Source: an uncultured Eubacteriales bacterium | GTDB lineage: Bacteria > Bacillota > Clostridia > Oscillospirales > CAG-272 | Direction of reading: 5' to 3' | Length of the DNA stretch: 5,659 nt | Assembly (NCBI GenBank): GCA_900556615.1 | Contig: USPP01000129.1 | Coordinates: 1 to 5,659 of the forward strand | Position numbers and translations under genes: made by a program | The notes under the pieces: generated by a model | Told to the model about the DNA's origin: nothing | The model's input: the letters and a program-made list of their open reading frames with translations, nothing else | The model's database searches: none | In this document: piece by piece, positions 1 through 5,606 of the stretch | Layout of the letters: each line of letters opens with the position of its first letter | Position numbering within the stretch: the stretch's first letter is position 1

Positions 1-257
1 ATGACGGAATAGAGGCAAGCATATACGAAACAAAGGTGATAGCCGTGAACCCAGTAATATTGTCTTAAGTAAATTAACTTAAAAACCTTGAGAATCGCTG
101 AATCAATCGGCTATGCAGATTTCCGAGATGATTTCTTGAACGGCAAGGCAAAAACGCAGAAATAGGTTCATATTTCAAGATTTTTTAACGATGCCGGACA
201 ATAAATCAGCCGGAAAGATCCGTTGACGGGTTATTCAGTGATTTCCTCAGCACTCAG
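1..257. other. Left-edge region with no convincing gene
   Basis: All frames are short. On the minus strand a frame is open from 110 off the left edge (about 36 codons, including YYWVHGYHLCFVYACLYS). On the plus strand, 73-165 reads INLKTLRIAESIGYADFRDD and a few more residues to a TAG, and 3-68 reads about 21 residues to a TAA. None has a start signal or a secure family match. Small inverted repeats are present, such as TTAAGT-AAATTA-ACTTAA (65-82) and TCTTGAA/TTCAAGA (134-140 and 174-180, the latter followed by six Ts). This is probably intergenic or decayed mobile-element sequence. Confidence 0.35.
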
Positions 258-308
258 ACAAGTCAAAAATGTTCTGAACGCCGCATGGCGGCTGCTTTTT
301 TGACTTGT
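258..308. terminator. Terminator-like 51-base palindrome, possibly bidirectional
   Basis: The outer arms ACAAGTCAAAAA (258-269) and TTTTTGACTTGT (297-308) pair perfectly over 12 bases. Nested inside is GCCGC-ATG-GCGGC (280-292), followed on the plus strand by TGC and six Ts. The A-tract/T-tract architecture would work in either direction. For the minus strand it would be the first strong candidate to end the thiC transcript, about 200 bases past the stop. Confidence 0.55.
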
Positions 309-477
309 TCAGTTGACAGTAATATCAGCTTTGTTTCCGGAGATTCGTCAAAATCCAAAACATGTACAGAAAGCAGCAAAAAATTGTTTTCCCGTTGTCC
401 GTCGATGTTAAAGCAAGTTTTAAGGCAACACCGCCGGGATCACAGCTTACACCTTGACAGCATATCTTCTTACCCAT
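263..477 (-). pseudogene. Possible remnant of a small frameshifted gene downstream of thiC
   Basis: Two overlapping minus-strand frames look protein-like. The first runs from an ATG at 477 to a TGA at 325 (MGKKICCQGVSCDPGGVALK and on). The second is open from 439 to a TGA at 263 and ends LDFDESPETKLILLSTEQVK, then a short AAAMRRSEHF tail. A one-base slip around the A6 and T4 runs at 378-390 would join them into one protein of about 70 residues. No ribosome binding site is seen, part of it is the repeat itself, and I recognise no family. It may equally be non-coding repeat sequence. Confidence 0.2.
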
Positions 478-480
478 TTC
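421..480. repeat. Diverged copy B of the palindromic repeat, 30 bases downstream of thiC
   Basis: Reading 421 to 480 on the plus strand and 2080 to 2021 on the minus strand, about 47 of 60 bases match without gaps. The first 18 (TAAGGCAACACCGCCGGG) are identical and an 11-base block CCTTGACAGCA is shared. The far terminal repeat found in copy A is missing, so this copy is truncated or decayed at its right end next to the thiC 3' end. Confidence 0.7.
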
Positions 481-800
481 CCATAAATCTTCTTCAAGTA
501 TAAACTTTATTACAGAATATCGATATATTCACCGTTTAAAGCCTTATTCATACTCCTGACAGCACAGAACTTGCCGCACATAGAACAACTGTCCTCCTGT
601 TCCGGCGCACGACTGCCGCGAATCGCCTTTGCCGTTTCGGGATCGATCGAACATTCCCACTGTTTTTCCCAATCAAAGGTACGCCTGGCGTCCGCCATGG
701 TATCGTCGATATCTCTGGCATGAGGTAGCTTTTTCGCGATATCCGCCGCATGTGCCGCAATGCGGGCGGCGATAATTCCCTGCTTAACATCCTCGACGTT

Positions 801-823
801 CGGCAGAGCCAAATGCTCTGCCG
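801..823 (-). other. Perfect 9-bp hairpin inside thiC, 25 bases after the TGA
   Basis: CGGCAGAGC-ATTTG-GCTCTGCCG forms a perfect 9-bp stem with a 5-base loop. It encodes the conserved PAEHLALP residues, so protein constraint may explain it. There is no T-run, so it is not a terminator. It is listed because of its position just downstream of an in-frame UGA. Confidence 0.6.
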
Positions 824-848
824 GTGTTACATAGCAAAGAAACGCCGC

Positions 849-851
849 TCA
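849..851 (-). other. In-frame TGA at the position of a conserved glycine in thiC
   Basis: The minus strand reads GCG GCG GCT TCC TGA GCG GCG TTT CTT TGC. In E. coli ThiC the aligned residue, four before LCYVTP, is the glycine of WFGCAMLCYVTP. A single G-to-T change from GGA accounts for the stop. TGA is the true terminator of thiG, thiH and thiE here, which argues against a UGA=Gly or UGA=Trp genetic code. Confidence 0.9.
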
Positions 852-1824
852 GGAAGCCGCCGCGATTGCTCCGCCGATGGCAGAGGTGATATGATCATAG
901 CCGGGCGCAATATCGGTCACAATAGGACCGAGCACATAGAACGGAGCCCCCATGCAAACGGTCTGCTGCAGCTTCATATTAGCCTCGATCTGATCCATCG
1001 GCATATGTCCGGGGCCTTCCACCATAACCTGAACGTCCTTTTCCCAAGCGCGTTTTGTCAGTTCTCCGAGCCGAACAAGTTCTTCAATCTGACAGACGTC
1101 TCCGGCGTCGGCAAGACAGCCGGGACGACAAGCATCACCCAAAGAGACGGTAACGTCGTATTCTCTGCAAATATCAAGAATTTCATCATAGTATTCATAG
1201 AAAGGATTCTCTTCTCCGGTCATGCTCATCCAGGCAAAAACCAGAGAACCGCCGCGGGAAACGATATTCATTTTTCTTTTATGCTTTTTGATTTGTTCAA
1301 TCGTTTTACGAGTAATCCCACAGTGAAGCGTCACAAAATCCACACCATCCTGTGCATGCAAACGAACGACGTCAATGAAATCCTTTGCTGTAAGGGTTGC
1401 CAGATCGCGCCGGTAGTGAATTACACTGTCATAGACCGGAACAGTGCCGATCATAGCAGGGCATTCGCTCGTAAGCTTACGGCGGAACGGCTGGGTATTT
1501 CCGTGAGAGGAGAGATCCATGATAGCCTCCGCTCCCATATCAACGGCAGCCATTACCTTCTGCATCTCAATATCGTAATCCTTGCAATCGCGGGATACGC
1601 CGAGATTGACGTTAATTTTGGTACGAAGCATCGAACCGACGCCGCTTGGGTTGATACAGGTATGCAGTTTATTGGCACATATAACAACCTGACCTTTGGC
1701 AACAAAATCACGGATTTCTTCTTCGGTACGGTATTCCTTAGCGGCAACTGCCTTCATTTCGGAGGTAATGATGCCGCGCCTTGCAGCATCCATTTGGGTA
1801 GTATAGTTTCTCATTCAATTAAAT

Positions 1825-1829
1825 TCCTT
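1825..1829 (-). promoter_or_regulatory. Ribosome binding site of thiC
   Basis: AAGGA lies 10 bases before the ATG at 1812-1814. This supports the start [14 protein letters not shown], the usual N-terminus of short Firmicute-type ThiC proteins. Confidence 0.6.
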
Positions 1830-1943
1830 TCAGACAATATAGGTAAAACTGAAGACAAAGTATTCTACAGGGCTTTGTCCCGCCCCCTGCTTAAGAGTTT
1901 CAGGCTTTAACAAATCTTTTTTAGAAATGCCCTTTAAAATCAT
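1830..1943 (-). CDS. Possible 37-codon leader ORF ending at the thiC ribosome binding site
   Basis: From the ATG at 1943 an open frame encodes 37 residues beginning MILKGISKKDLLKPET and ending in an aromatic stretch EYFVFSFTYIV. It stops at a TGA (1830-1832) that touches the thiC AAGGA, 15 bases before the thiC ATG. The same frame is open further upstream, back to a TAA at the edge of the palindromic repeat, so about 58 codons lack a stop. I see no ribosome binding site before the ATG. It matches no family I recognise. It could be a real coupled leader peptide, part of a longer dispersed repeat that happens to be open, or chance. I lean to the last two. Confidence 0.2.
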   Translation of the reverse strand: MILKGISKKDLLKPETLKQGAGQSPVEYFVFSFTYIV

Positions 1944-2007
1944 TGCGGGTTTTAGAGTAATTTTTTCAATAAGCACCCAAAATAGGGTTTGAATCAAAGT
2001 CCCAACT

Positions 2008-2080
2008 TAAGGCAATACCGAAAATATGCAAGCAGCTTTGCTGTCAAGGCGTTAGCCGCAAACCCGGCGGTGTTGCCTTA
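2008..2080. repeat. Palindromic repeat, copy A (MITE/REP-like), directly after thiD
   Basis: This 73-bp unit has 13-base terminal inverted repeats, TAAGGCAATACCG at 2008-2020 and CGGTGTTGCCTTA at 2068-2080, differing at one position that is a G-U pair in plus-strand RNA. The interior has smaller hairpins, for example GGC-GTTA-GCC. A TA dinucleotide sits at both ends, as for TA-targeting miniature elements. A diverged copy lies at 421-480 in the opposite orientation. It starts 3 bases after the thiD stop, so it falls in the thiD 3' untranslated region. No T-run follows it on the minus strand, so it is not a classical terminator. Family identity is unknown to me. Confidence 0.75.
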
Positions 2081-2083
2081 TCT

Positions 2084-2899
2084 TTATTTACATTTATCCT
2101 GAAAAAAACAGGAAGAAAGACAAAAGGCATGGTTCATCGGTCCGGAGCCTTGTCCTAAATCCAGCATAGCAGAAAGTGCACCGGAAATATAGTCCTTCGC
2201 TCTTCCGACAGCTTCCGTGAGAGCAAATCCTTTAGCAAGATTGGCGGCGACAGCACTTGATAAAGTACACCCGGTACCGTGAGTATTGGGGTTTTCAATG
2301 CGTTTCCCATGAAACCACATCGCCTGACCGTTCTGATACAGCAAATCGTCAGCATCGCTGATACTGTGTCCTCCTTTAAGCAGTACGGCGCAGTCATAGG
2401 TATTGCCAATCTGCTTTGCCGCTTTCTGCATATCCTCTTTCGTTTCAATGGAAAGACCGGAGAGAACCTGTGCTTCGGAGATGTTCGGTGTAATAAGAGC
2501 GGCGATCGGAAAAATTTCCTCTGCCAGCATTTTGACCGCGTCGGTTTTTATGAGAGAAGAACCGCTCGTTGCCGCCATGACCGGATCTACAACAATATGC
2601 TTCGCCTTATAATAACGCAGCCTATCTGCGATCACACGAATCAGTTCAGCGGAGGACACCATACCGATTTTAACGGCGTCGGGAAAAATATCCTCAAATA
2701 CAGCATCAATCTGCTGCTTTAAAAATTCGGGAGAAGCTTCTTGAATCGCCCTTACTCCGGTCGTGTTCTGAGCCGTCAAGGCGGTAACCGCGCTCATAGC
2801 AAAAACCCCATTCATTGTCATCGTTTTAATATCGGCTTGAATTCCCGCTCCTCCGCTGGAATCGCTGCCTGCGATGGATAATGCCGTCTTCATTTTCAT
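2084..2899 (-). CDS. thiD: Hydroxymethylpyrimidine / phosphomethylpyrimidine kinase ThiD
   Basis: ThiD is a ribokinase-fold kinase that phosphorylates HMP and then HMP-P to HMP-PP, the pyrimidine substrate of ThiE. The product is 271 residues (E. coli ThiD 266). Visible motifs are the substrate loop SIAGSDSSGGAGIQADIKT (8-26), VVDPVM (103-108), ITPNISEAQVLSG (136-148), LLKGGH (173-178) and the anion hole GTGC (208-211) with catalytic Cys211, followed by TLSSAVAANLAKG. The closing LGQGSGPMNH is family-typical, and about 14 further residues form an unremarkable tail. The ATG at 2899 overlaps the thiE TGA, with AAGGA (2912-2916) 12 bases upstream. A second in-frame ATG at 2893 is also possible. 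Because it accepts free HMP, ThiD provides the salvage route if the downstream thiC is inactive. It is probably the last gene of the operon, since a palindromic repeat follows the stop at once. Confidence 0.96.
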   Translation of the reverse strand: MKMKTALSIAGSDSSGGAGIQADIKTMTMNGVFAMSAVTALTAQNTTGVRAIQEASPEFLKQQIDAVFEDIFPDAVKIGMVSSAELIRVIADRLRYYKAKHIVVDPVMAATSGSSLIKTDAVKMLAEEIFPIAALITPNISEAQVLSGLSIETKEDMQKAAKQIGNTYDCAVLLKGGHSISDADDLLYQNGQAMWFHGKRIENPNTHGTGCTLSSAVAANLAKGFALTEAVGRAKDYISGALSAMLDLGQGSGPMNHAFCLSSCFFQDKCK

Positions 2900-3531
2900 T
2901 TTTCAGTCAGTTCCTTTGCAAGCGTCAGCAGAATTTCCGCTTCCGTCTTCGGGCTCTCTGCTTTCATAATAGCAGATACCACGCAAATTCCCGCAATCGG
3001 AATTTCTTTGAGAATCCCAACATTGTTTTTATTCAGTCCGCCTATAGCATTGACAGGAATCGGAACTGCATGGCAAATTGCGTTGAGGGTTTCAACAGAG
3101 GTAAGCACGGTTCTGACCTTTGTTGTTGTAGGATAAATTGCTCCCACGCCGAGATAATCCGCCCCCTGTCCGAATGCCTCCAGCGCTTGCGGTACGGTCT
3201 TTGTCGTCGCTCCGATAATGAAACCGTCACCGAGAATTTTGCGGGCTGCATCAATCGGCATATCGCTCTGTCCGAGATGAACACCTTCTGCTCCTATAAC
3301 CTGCGCCACGTCAATGCGATCGTCAATGATGAGAGGAATCTTGTATTGAGTTGTCAACCTATGTACTTTTTCTGCAAGCGAAATATATTCTCTTGTCGTC
3401 TTATCCTTCTCACGCAGCTGCAAAAGCGTTACACCGCCTTTTAAGGCTTCTTCTGTTCGGCGCAGAAACTCTTCCTCATCATAATTTGTGCTGTCAGTAA
3501 TAAAATAGAGGGTCGTATCAAAATTTCTCAT
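2896..3531 (-). CDS. thiE: Thiamine-phosphate synthase ThiE
   Basis: ThiE joins HMP pyrophosphate and the thiazole phosphate carboxylate to give thiamine phosphate, releasing pyrophosphate. The product is 211 residues, normal for the family, with the TIM-barrel motifs in order: QLREK (38-42, pyrophosphate-binding Gln and Lys), IIDDRIDVA (68-76), GVHLGQSD (83-90), IIGATTKT (105-112), GADYLGVGAIYPTTTK (123-138, phosphate loop), PVNAIGG (159-165) and VVSAI (184-188). Two positions are conservative variants of the usual forms: DDR rather than NDR, and ATTKT rather than VSTHT. I consider both compatible with function. The start at 3531 is supported by GAGGAG 8 bases upstream. The TGA stop overlaps the thiD ATG in an ATGA arrangement. 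It sits mid-operon between the thiazole genes and the pyrimidine kinase, where the two branches meet. Confidence 0.96.
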   Translation of the reverse strand: MRNFDTTLYFITDSTNYDEEEFLRRTEEALKGGVTLLQLREKDKTTREYISLAEKVHRLTTQYKIPLIIDDRIDVAQVIGAEGVHLGQSDMPIDAARKILGDGFIIGATTKTVPQALEAFGQGADYLGVGAIYPTTTKVRTVLTSVETLNAICHAVPIPVNAIGGLNKNNVGILKEIPIAGICVVSAIMKAESPKTEAEILLTLAKELTEK

Positions 3532-3539
3532 TTACTTTT

Positions 3540-3545
3540 CTCCTC
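3540..3545 (-). promoter_or_regulatory. Ribosome binding site of thiE overlapping the thiH stop
   Basis: GAGGAG lies 8 bases before the thiE ATG (3529-3531) and is formed partly from the thiH TGA (3544-3546). A ribosome finishing thiH would be placed directly on the thiE start, which suggests coupled translation. Confidence 0.75.
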
Positions 3546-4800
3546 ACATGTAAAGATAGTCGTTCAAGACCGGCTGCAAGCCCTCGTCCGCGATATCCTG
3601 ATACATTCGGTTAAAGCTTCGGTTATCGTCAATTTCAAATTGCTCGTCTCCCCTTTCCTTGTCGGTTTTCTTTCCGCTGTATTTGCTTTCATGATCGCCG
3701 ATACCCGTAGAAACACCGGCGGACACCTTTGTTGCAGCGATTTTTACAATACCGTTACGAAAGCCGGCGCTCTCGCGGGAAGATACCGTAATACCGACAT
3801 AAGGTAAAAAAATACGGTATGCACAGATAATTTGACAAAGCTGTTTCTCATGAACATCAAGGGGATTAATTTTATCATTATTGATGATAGGACGAAGACG
3901 GGGACAGGACAGCGACATCTCCGCGTGAGGATATTTACGCTGTAAATAAAAAACGTGCAAAGCGCTTGCCAAAGCGTCCCTCCGGAAGTCGGAAAGCCCT
4001 AAAAGCGCCGAGAACGCGACACCCCGCATACCGCCCCGCAAGGCACGCTCCTGTGCGTCAAAGCGGTAAGGCCATACGCGCTTGTGTCCGAGAAGATGAA
4101 GCTGTTCATATTTTTCTGCGTCATAGGTTTCCTGAAAAACCGTTACATAGTCCGCGCCGCATTCGTGAAGATACTGATATTCATCGGTATTGACGGGGTA
4201 AATTTCCAACCCTACCATGCGGAAATATTTTCGTGCCAGCCTGCATGCCTCTCCGATATACTCCACACTGCTTTGTGAGCGGCTCTCTCCCGTGAGAATA
4301 AGGATTTCCTCCATTCCGCTGTCGGAAATAATTTTCATCTCCTTTTCAATCTGCTCTGCTGTAAGCTTCATGCGATTGATATGGTTATAACAGTTAAATC
4401 CGCAGTAAACGCAATAATTCTCACAGTAATTGGCTATATAAAGAGGAGTAAACAGGTACACGGTATTACCGAAATGCCTACCGGTTTCAAGACGGGCTCT
4501 CTCTGCCATCTGCTCTAAAAACGGCTCTGCCGCGGGAGAGAGCAAAGCTTTGAAATCTTCTATGGAACAGGTATCGTGTTCCATAGCCGTCTGCACGTCT
4601 CCTGCCGTATATTTAGTATAATCGTAGGAATGCATCTGCTCCATCACGTTTTTGCATATATCCGACTCAATAATTTCCATTCCGGGCAGATATTCCATAT
4701 GATTTTTTCTGCATGAAGGATCGGATTCGATTCTGTGTTTTTTAGCAAGCTCTTCGGCGGACAGGTATTCCGAATCGACAAGAAAACGATTTTCTTCCAT
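3544..4800 (-). CDS. thiH: 2-iminoacetate synthase (tyrosine lyase) ThiH
   Basis: ThiH is a radical-SAM enzyme that cleaves tyrosine to p-cresol and dehydroglycine (2-iminoacetate), the glycine-derived part of the thiazole, and works with ThiG. The start at 4800 gives 418 residues. The radical-SAM cluster motif CX3CX2C is C126, C130 and C133 in YCENYCVYC, preceded by FGNTVYLFTPLYIAN. Later blocks match the family: ILILTGE, VFQETYD, LLGLSDFRRDALA, CPRLRPI, SSRESAGFRN, a C-terminal KVSAGVSTG segment of the BATS type, and the closing EGLQPVLNDY. Compared with E. coli ThiH (377 residues) there is an N-terminal extension of about 40 residues. An internal ATG at 4698 (MEYLPGMEII) would remove most of it, but I see no ribosome binding site there. 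The TGA stop lies within the thiE ribosome binding region. HydG is a relative, but the thi context and the short C-terminus favour ThiH. Confidence 0.96.
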   Translation of the reverse strand: MEENRFLVDSEYLSAEELAKKHRIESDPSCRKNHMEYLPGMEIIESDICKNVMEQMHSYDYTKYTAGDVQTAMEHDTCSIEDFKALLSPAAEPFLEQMAERARLETGRHFGNTVYLFTPLYIANYCENYCVYCGFNCYNHINRMKLTAEQIEKEMKIISDSGMEEILILTGESRSQSSVEYIGEACRLARKYFRMVGLEIYPVNTDEYQYLHECGADYVTVFQETYDAEKYEQLHLLGHKRVWPYRFDAQERALRGGMRGVAFSALLGLSDFRRDALASALHVFYLQRKYPHAEMSLSCPRLRPIINNDKINPLDVHEKQLCQIICAYRIFLPYVGITVSSRESAGFRNGIVKIAATKVSAGVSTGIGDHESKYSGKKTDKERGDEQFEIDDNRSFNRMYQDIADEGLQPVLNDYLYM

Positions 4801-4805
4801 TATCT

Positions 4806-4811
4806 CCTCCT
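4806..4811 (-). promoter_or_regulatory. Strong ribosome binding site of thiH
   Basis: A perfect AGGAGG lies 5 bases (AGATA) before the ATG at 4798-4800, and its first base overlaps the thiG TGA. This decides the thiH start. An ATG at 4818 in the same frame would add six residues (MIEEEI) that are only the translated ribosome binding site. Confidence 0.85.
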
Positions 4812-5581
4812 CAATCACGCAAAAAACCGGTCAAAGGATCGGAGGACGACGCACCGCGGGTAAGCACTCTTCCAAGTCCGGAAAGATAAGCTTTTCTCCC
4901 CGCTTCAATCGCCTGCTTAAACGCCGACGCCATCAAGGTCAGATCTCCCGCCGTTGCAAGCGCGGTATTTGCCATAATCGCCGCCGCCCCCATCTCCATA
5001 GCTTCACAAGCCTGCGATGGCTTTCCGATACCGGCGTCAACGATAATGGGAAGATCGATTTCGTCAATCAAAATTTGAATAAATTCTTTGGTAGCAAGAC
5101 CTTTATTGGAACCGATAGGAGAAGCCAACGGCATAACGGCTGCCGCTCCTGCATTCACAAGATCCCGGGCGGTATTCAAGTCAGGGTACATATACGGCAT
5201 CACAACAAAGCCCTCATTGGAAAGTATTTCCGTCGCCTTTACGGTTTCCTGATTGTCGGGAAGCAGATATTTTGAATCGCGCATAATTTCAATTTTAATA
5301 AAATTTCCGCATCCCATTTCTCTGGCAAGCCGGGCAATACGCACGGCTTCGCCGGCATTTCTTGCTCCTGAAGTATTGGGAAGCAGTGTGATTCCCTTGG
5401 GAATATAATCCAGAATGCTTTCCTGTTCTTTCGTATTGGCACGCCTTACCGCAAGTGTGATCATTTGCGCACCTGCATCCTTAACCGCCGCCTCAATCAG
5501 CTTCATAGAATATTTTCCCGAACCGAGAATAAATCGGGAGTTAAATTCATAACCTCCGATTATCAGTTTATCGTTGTTCAT
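4811..5581 (-). CDS. thiG: Thiazole synthase ThiG
   Basis: ThiG is a cytoplasmic TIM-barrel enzyme that builds the thiazole phosphate ring from 1-deoxy-D-xylulose 5-phosphate, dehydroglycine from ThiH and sulfur from ThiS thiocarboxylate. The product is 256 residues, the usual family length. Lys96 in NFIKIEIM is at the position of the Schiff-base lysine known for Bacillus subtilis ThiG. Other family blocks are ITLAVRR (41-47), [16 protein letters not shown] (66-81), YLLPDN (105-110), [14 protein letters not shown] and [10 protein letters not shown] near the C-terminus, and a DPLTGF tail. I chose the ATG at 5581 rather than the upstream ATG at 5641: it gives the normal N-terminus ([13 protein letters not shown]) and is preceded by AGAGGA at 5588-5593 with a 6-base spacer. 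The TGA stop at 4811-4813 touches the thiH ribosome binding site, so the two genes are probably translationally coupled. Confidence 0.97.
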   Translation of the reverse strand: MNNDKLIIGGYEFNSRFILGSGKYSMKLIEAAVKDAGAQMITLAVRRANTKEQESILDYIPKGITLLPNTSGARNAGEAVRIARLAREMGCGNFIKIEIMRDSKYLLPDNQETVKATEILSNEGFVVMPYMYPDLNTARDLVNAGAAAVMPLASPIGSNKGLATKEFIQILIDEIDLPIIVDAGIGKPSQACEAMEMGAAAIMANTALATAGDLTLMASAFKQAIEAGRKAYLSGLGRVLTRGASSSDPLTGFLRD

Positions 5582-5606
5582 TGTTCTTCCTCTTTCTTGG
5601 ATAAAT

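Larger units (their letters stand above)
510..1814 (-). pseudogene. thiC: thiC, phosphomethylpyrimidine synthase, interrupted by an in-frame TGA
   Basis: ThiC is a radical-SAM enzyme that rearranges aminoimidazole ribotide into HMP phosphate, the pyrimidine half of thiamine. The frame spans 434 codons plus TAA, the usual length of short (Firmicute/archaeal-type) ThiC. Family blocks include [10 protein letters not shown] (67-76), [14 protein letters not shown] (99-112), [13 protein letters not shown] (126-138), [13 protein letters not shown] (159-171), SRGGS (186-190), [10 protein letters not shown] (224-233), [17 protein letters not shown] (264-280) and [15 protein letters not shown] (296-310). 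Codon 322 (849-851) is TGA. Translation past it, in the same frame, gives [20 protein letters not shown] and then the cluster motif SCSMCGKFC (Cys410, 413, 417). The break removes 112 residues including the [4Fe-4S] cysteines, so the 321-residue product should be inactive. No other damage is visible, so the change is recent, a sequencing error, or suppressed. A separate downstream start looks unsupported. Confidence 0.85.
1815..2007 (-). other. thiC leader region, no riboswitch seen
   Basis: These 193 bases lie between the repeat and the thiC ATG. I looked for the conserved TPP riboswitch blocks (CUGAGA, ACCCUU-GAACCUGAU) on the minus strand and did not find them. No convincing -35/-10 pair stands out: TTGACA does occur inside the adjacent repeat, but no good -10 follows at 16-18 bases. 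A short hairpin ACCC-TATTTT-GGGT is present. The region holds an uninterrupted frame ending at 1830 (listed separately). thiC may be read through from the thi operon or from a promoter I cannot recognise. Confidence 0.4.

Noticed and set aside
73..165. AraC-type helix-turn-helix fragment (IAESIGYADFRDD) on the plus strand
   Set aside because: The resemblance to the IAxSxGYxD block is short, the following residues do not continue the family pattern, and the minus strand is also open here.
285..503. A 72-codon plus-strand open frame
   Set aside because: Its start lies in the loop of the 258-308 palindrome and it passes through repeat copy B. There is no ribosome binding site and the product is low in recognisable character.
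510..812. The C-terminal part of ThiC as a separately started gene (TTG at 812)
   Set aside because: No ribosome binding site precedes it, and the conserved residues [10 protein letters not shown] lie upstream of the proposed start in the same frame. It is the tail of the interrupted thiC.
849..851. UGA read as glycine (genetic code 25) or tryptophan (code 4)
   Set aside because: thiG, thiH and thiE end at TGA exactly where their families end, with canonical ribosome binding site or ATGA overlaps, and no other gene has an internal TGA.
750..1910. A 386-codon open frame on the plus strand opposite thiC
   Set aside because: It lies antisense to thiC, whose protein matches its family over the full length. 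The plus-strand product has no recognisable domain, runs past the thiC start into the leader, and has no ribosome binding site.
1815..2083. TPP riboswitch upstream of thiC
   Set aside because: The conserved CUGAGA and GAACCUGAU blocks are not found on the minus strand of this interval. A riboswitch for the operon, if any, would lie outside the right edge.
2279..2722. Plus-strand open frames opposite thiD, thiE, thiH and thiG (for example 2279-2722, 2881-3444)
   Set aside because: They are shadows of genes with full-length family matches on the minus strand.
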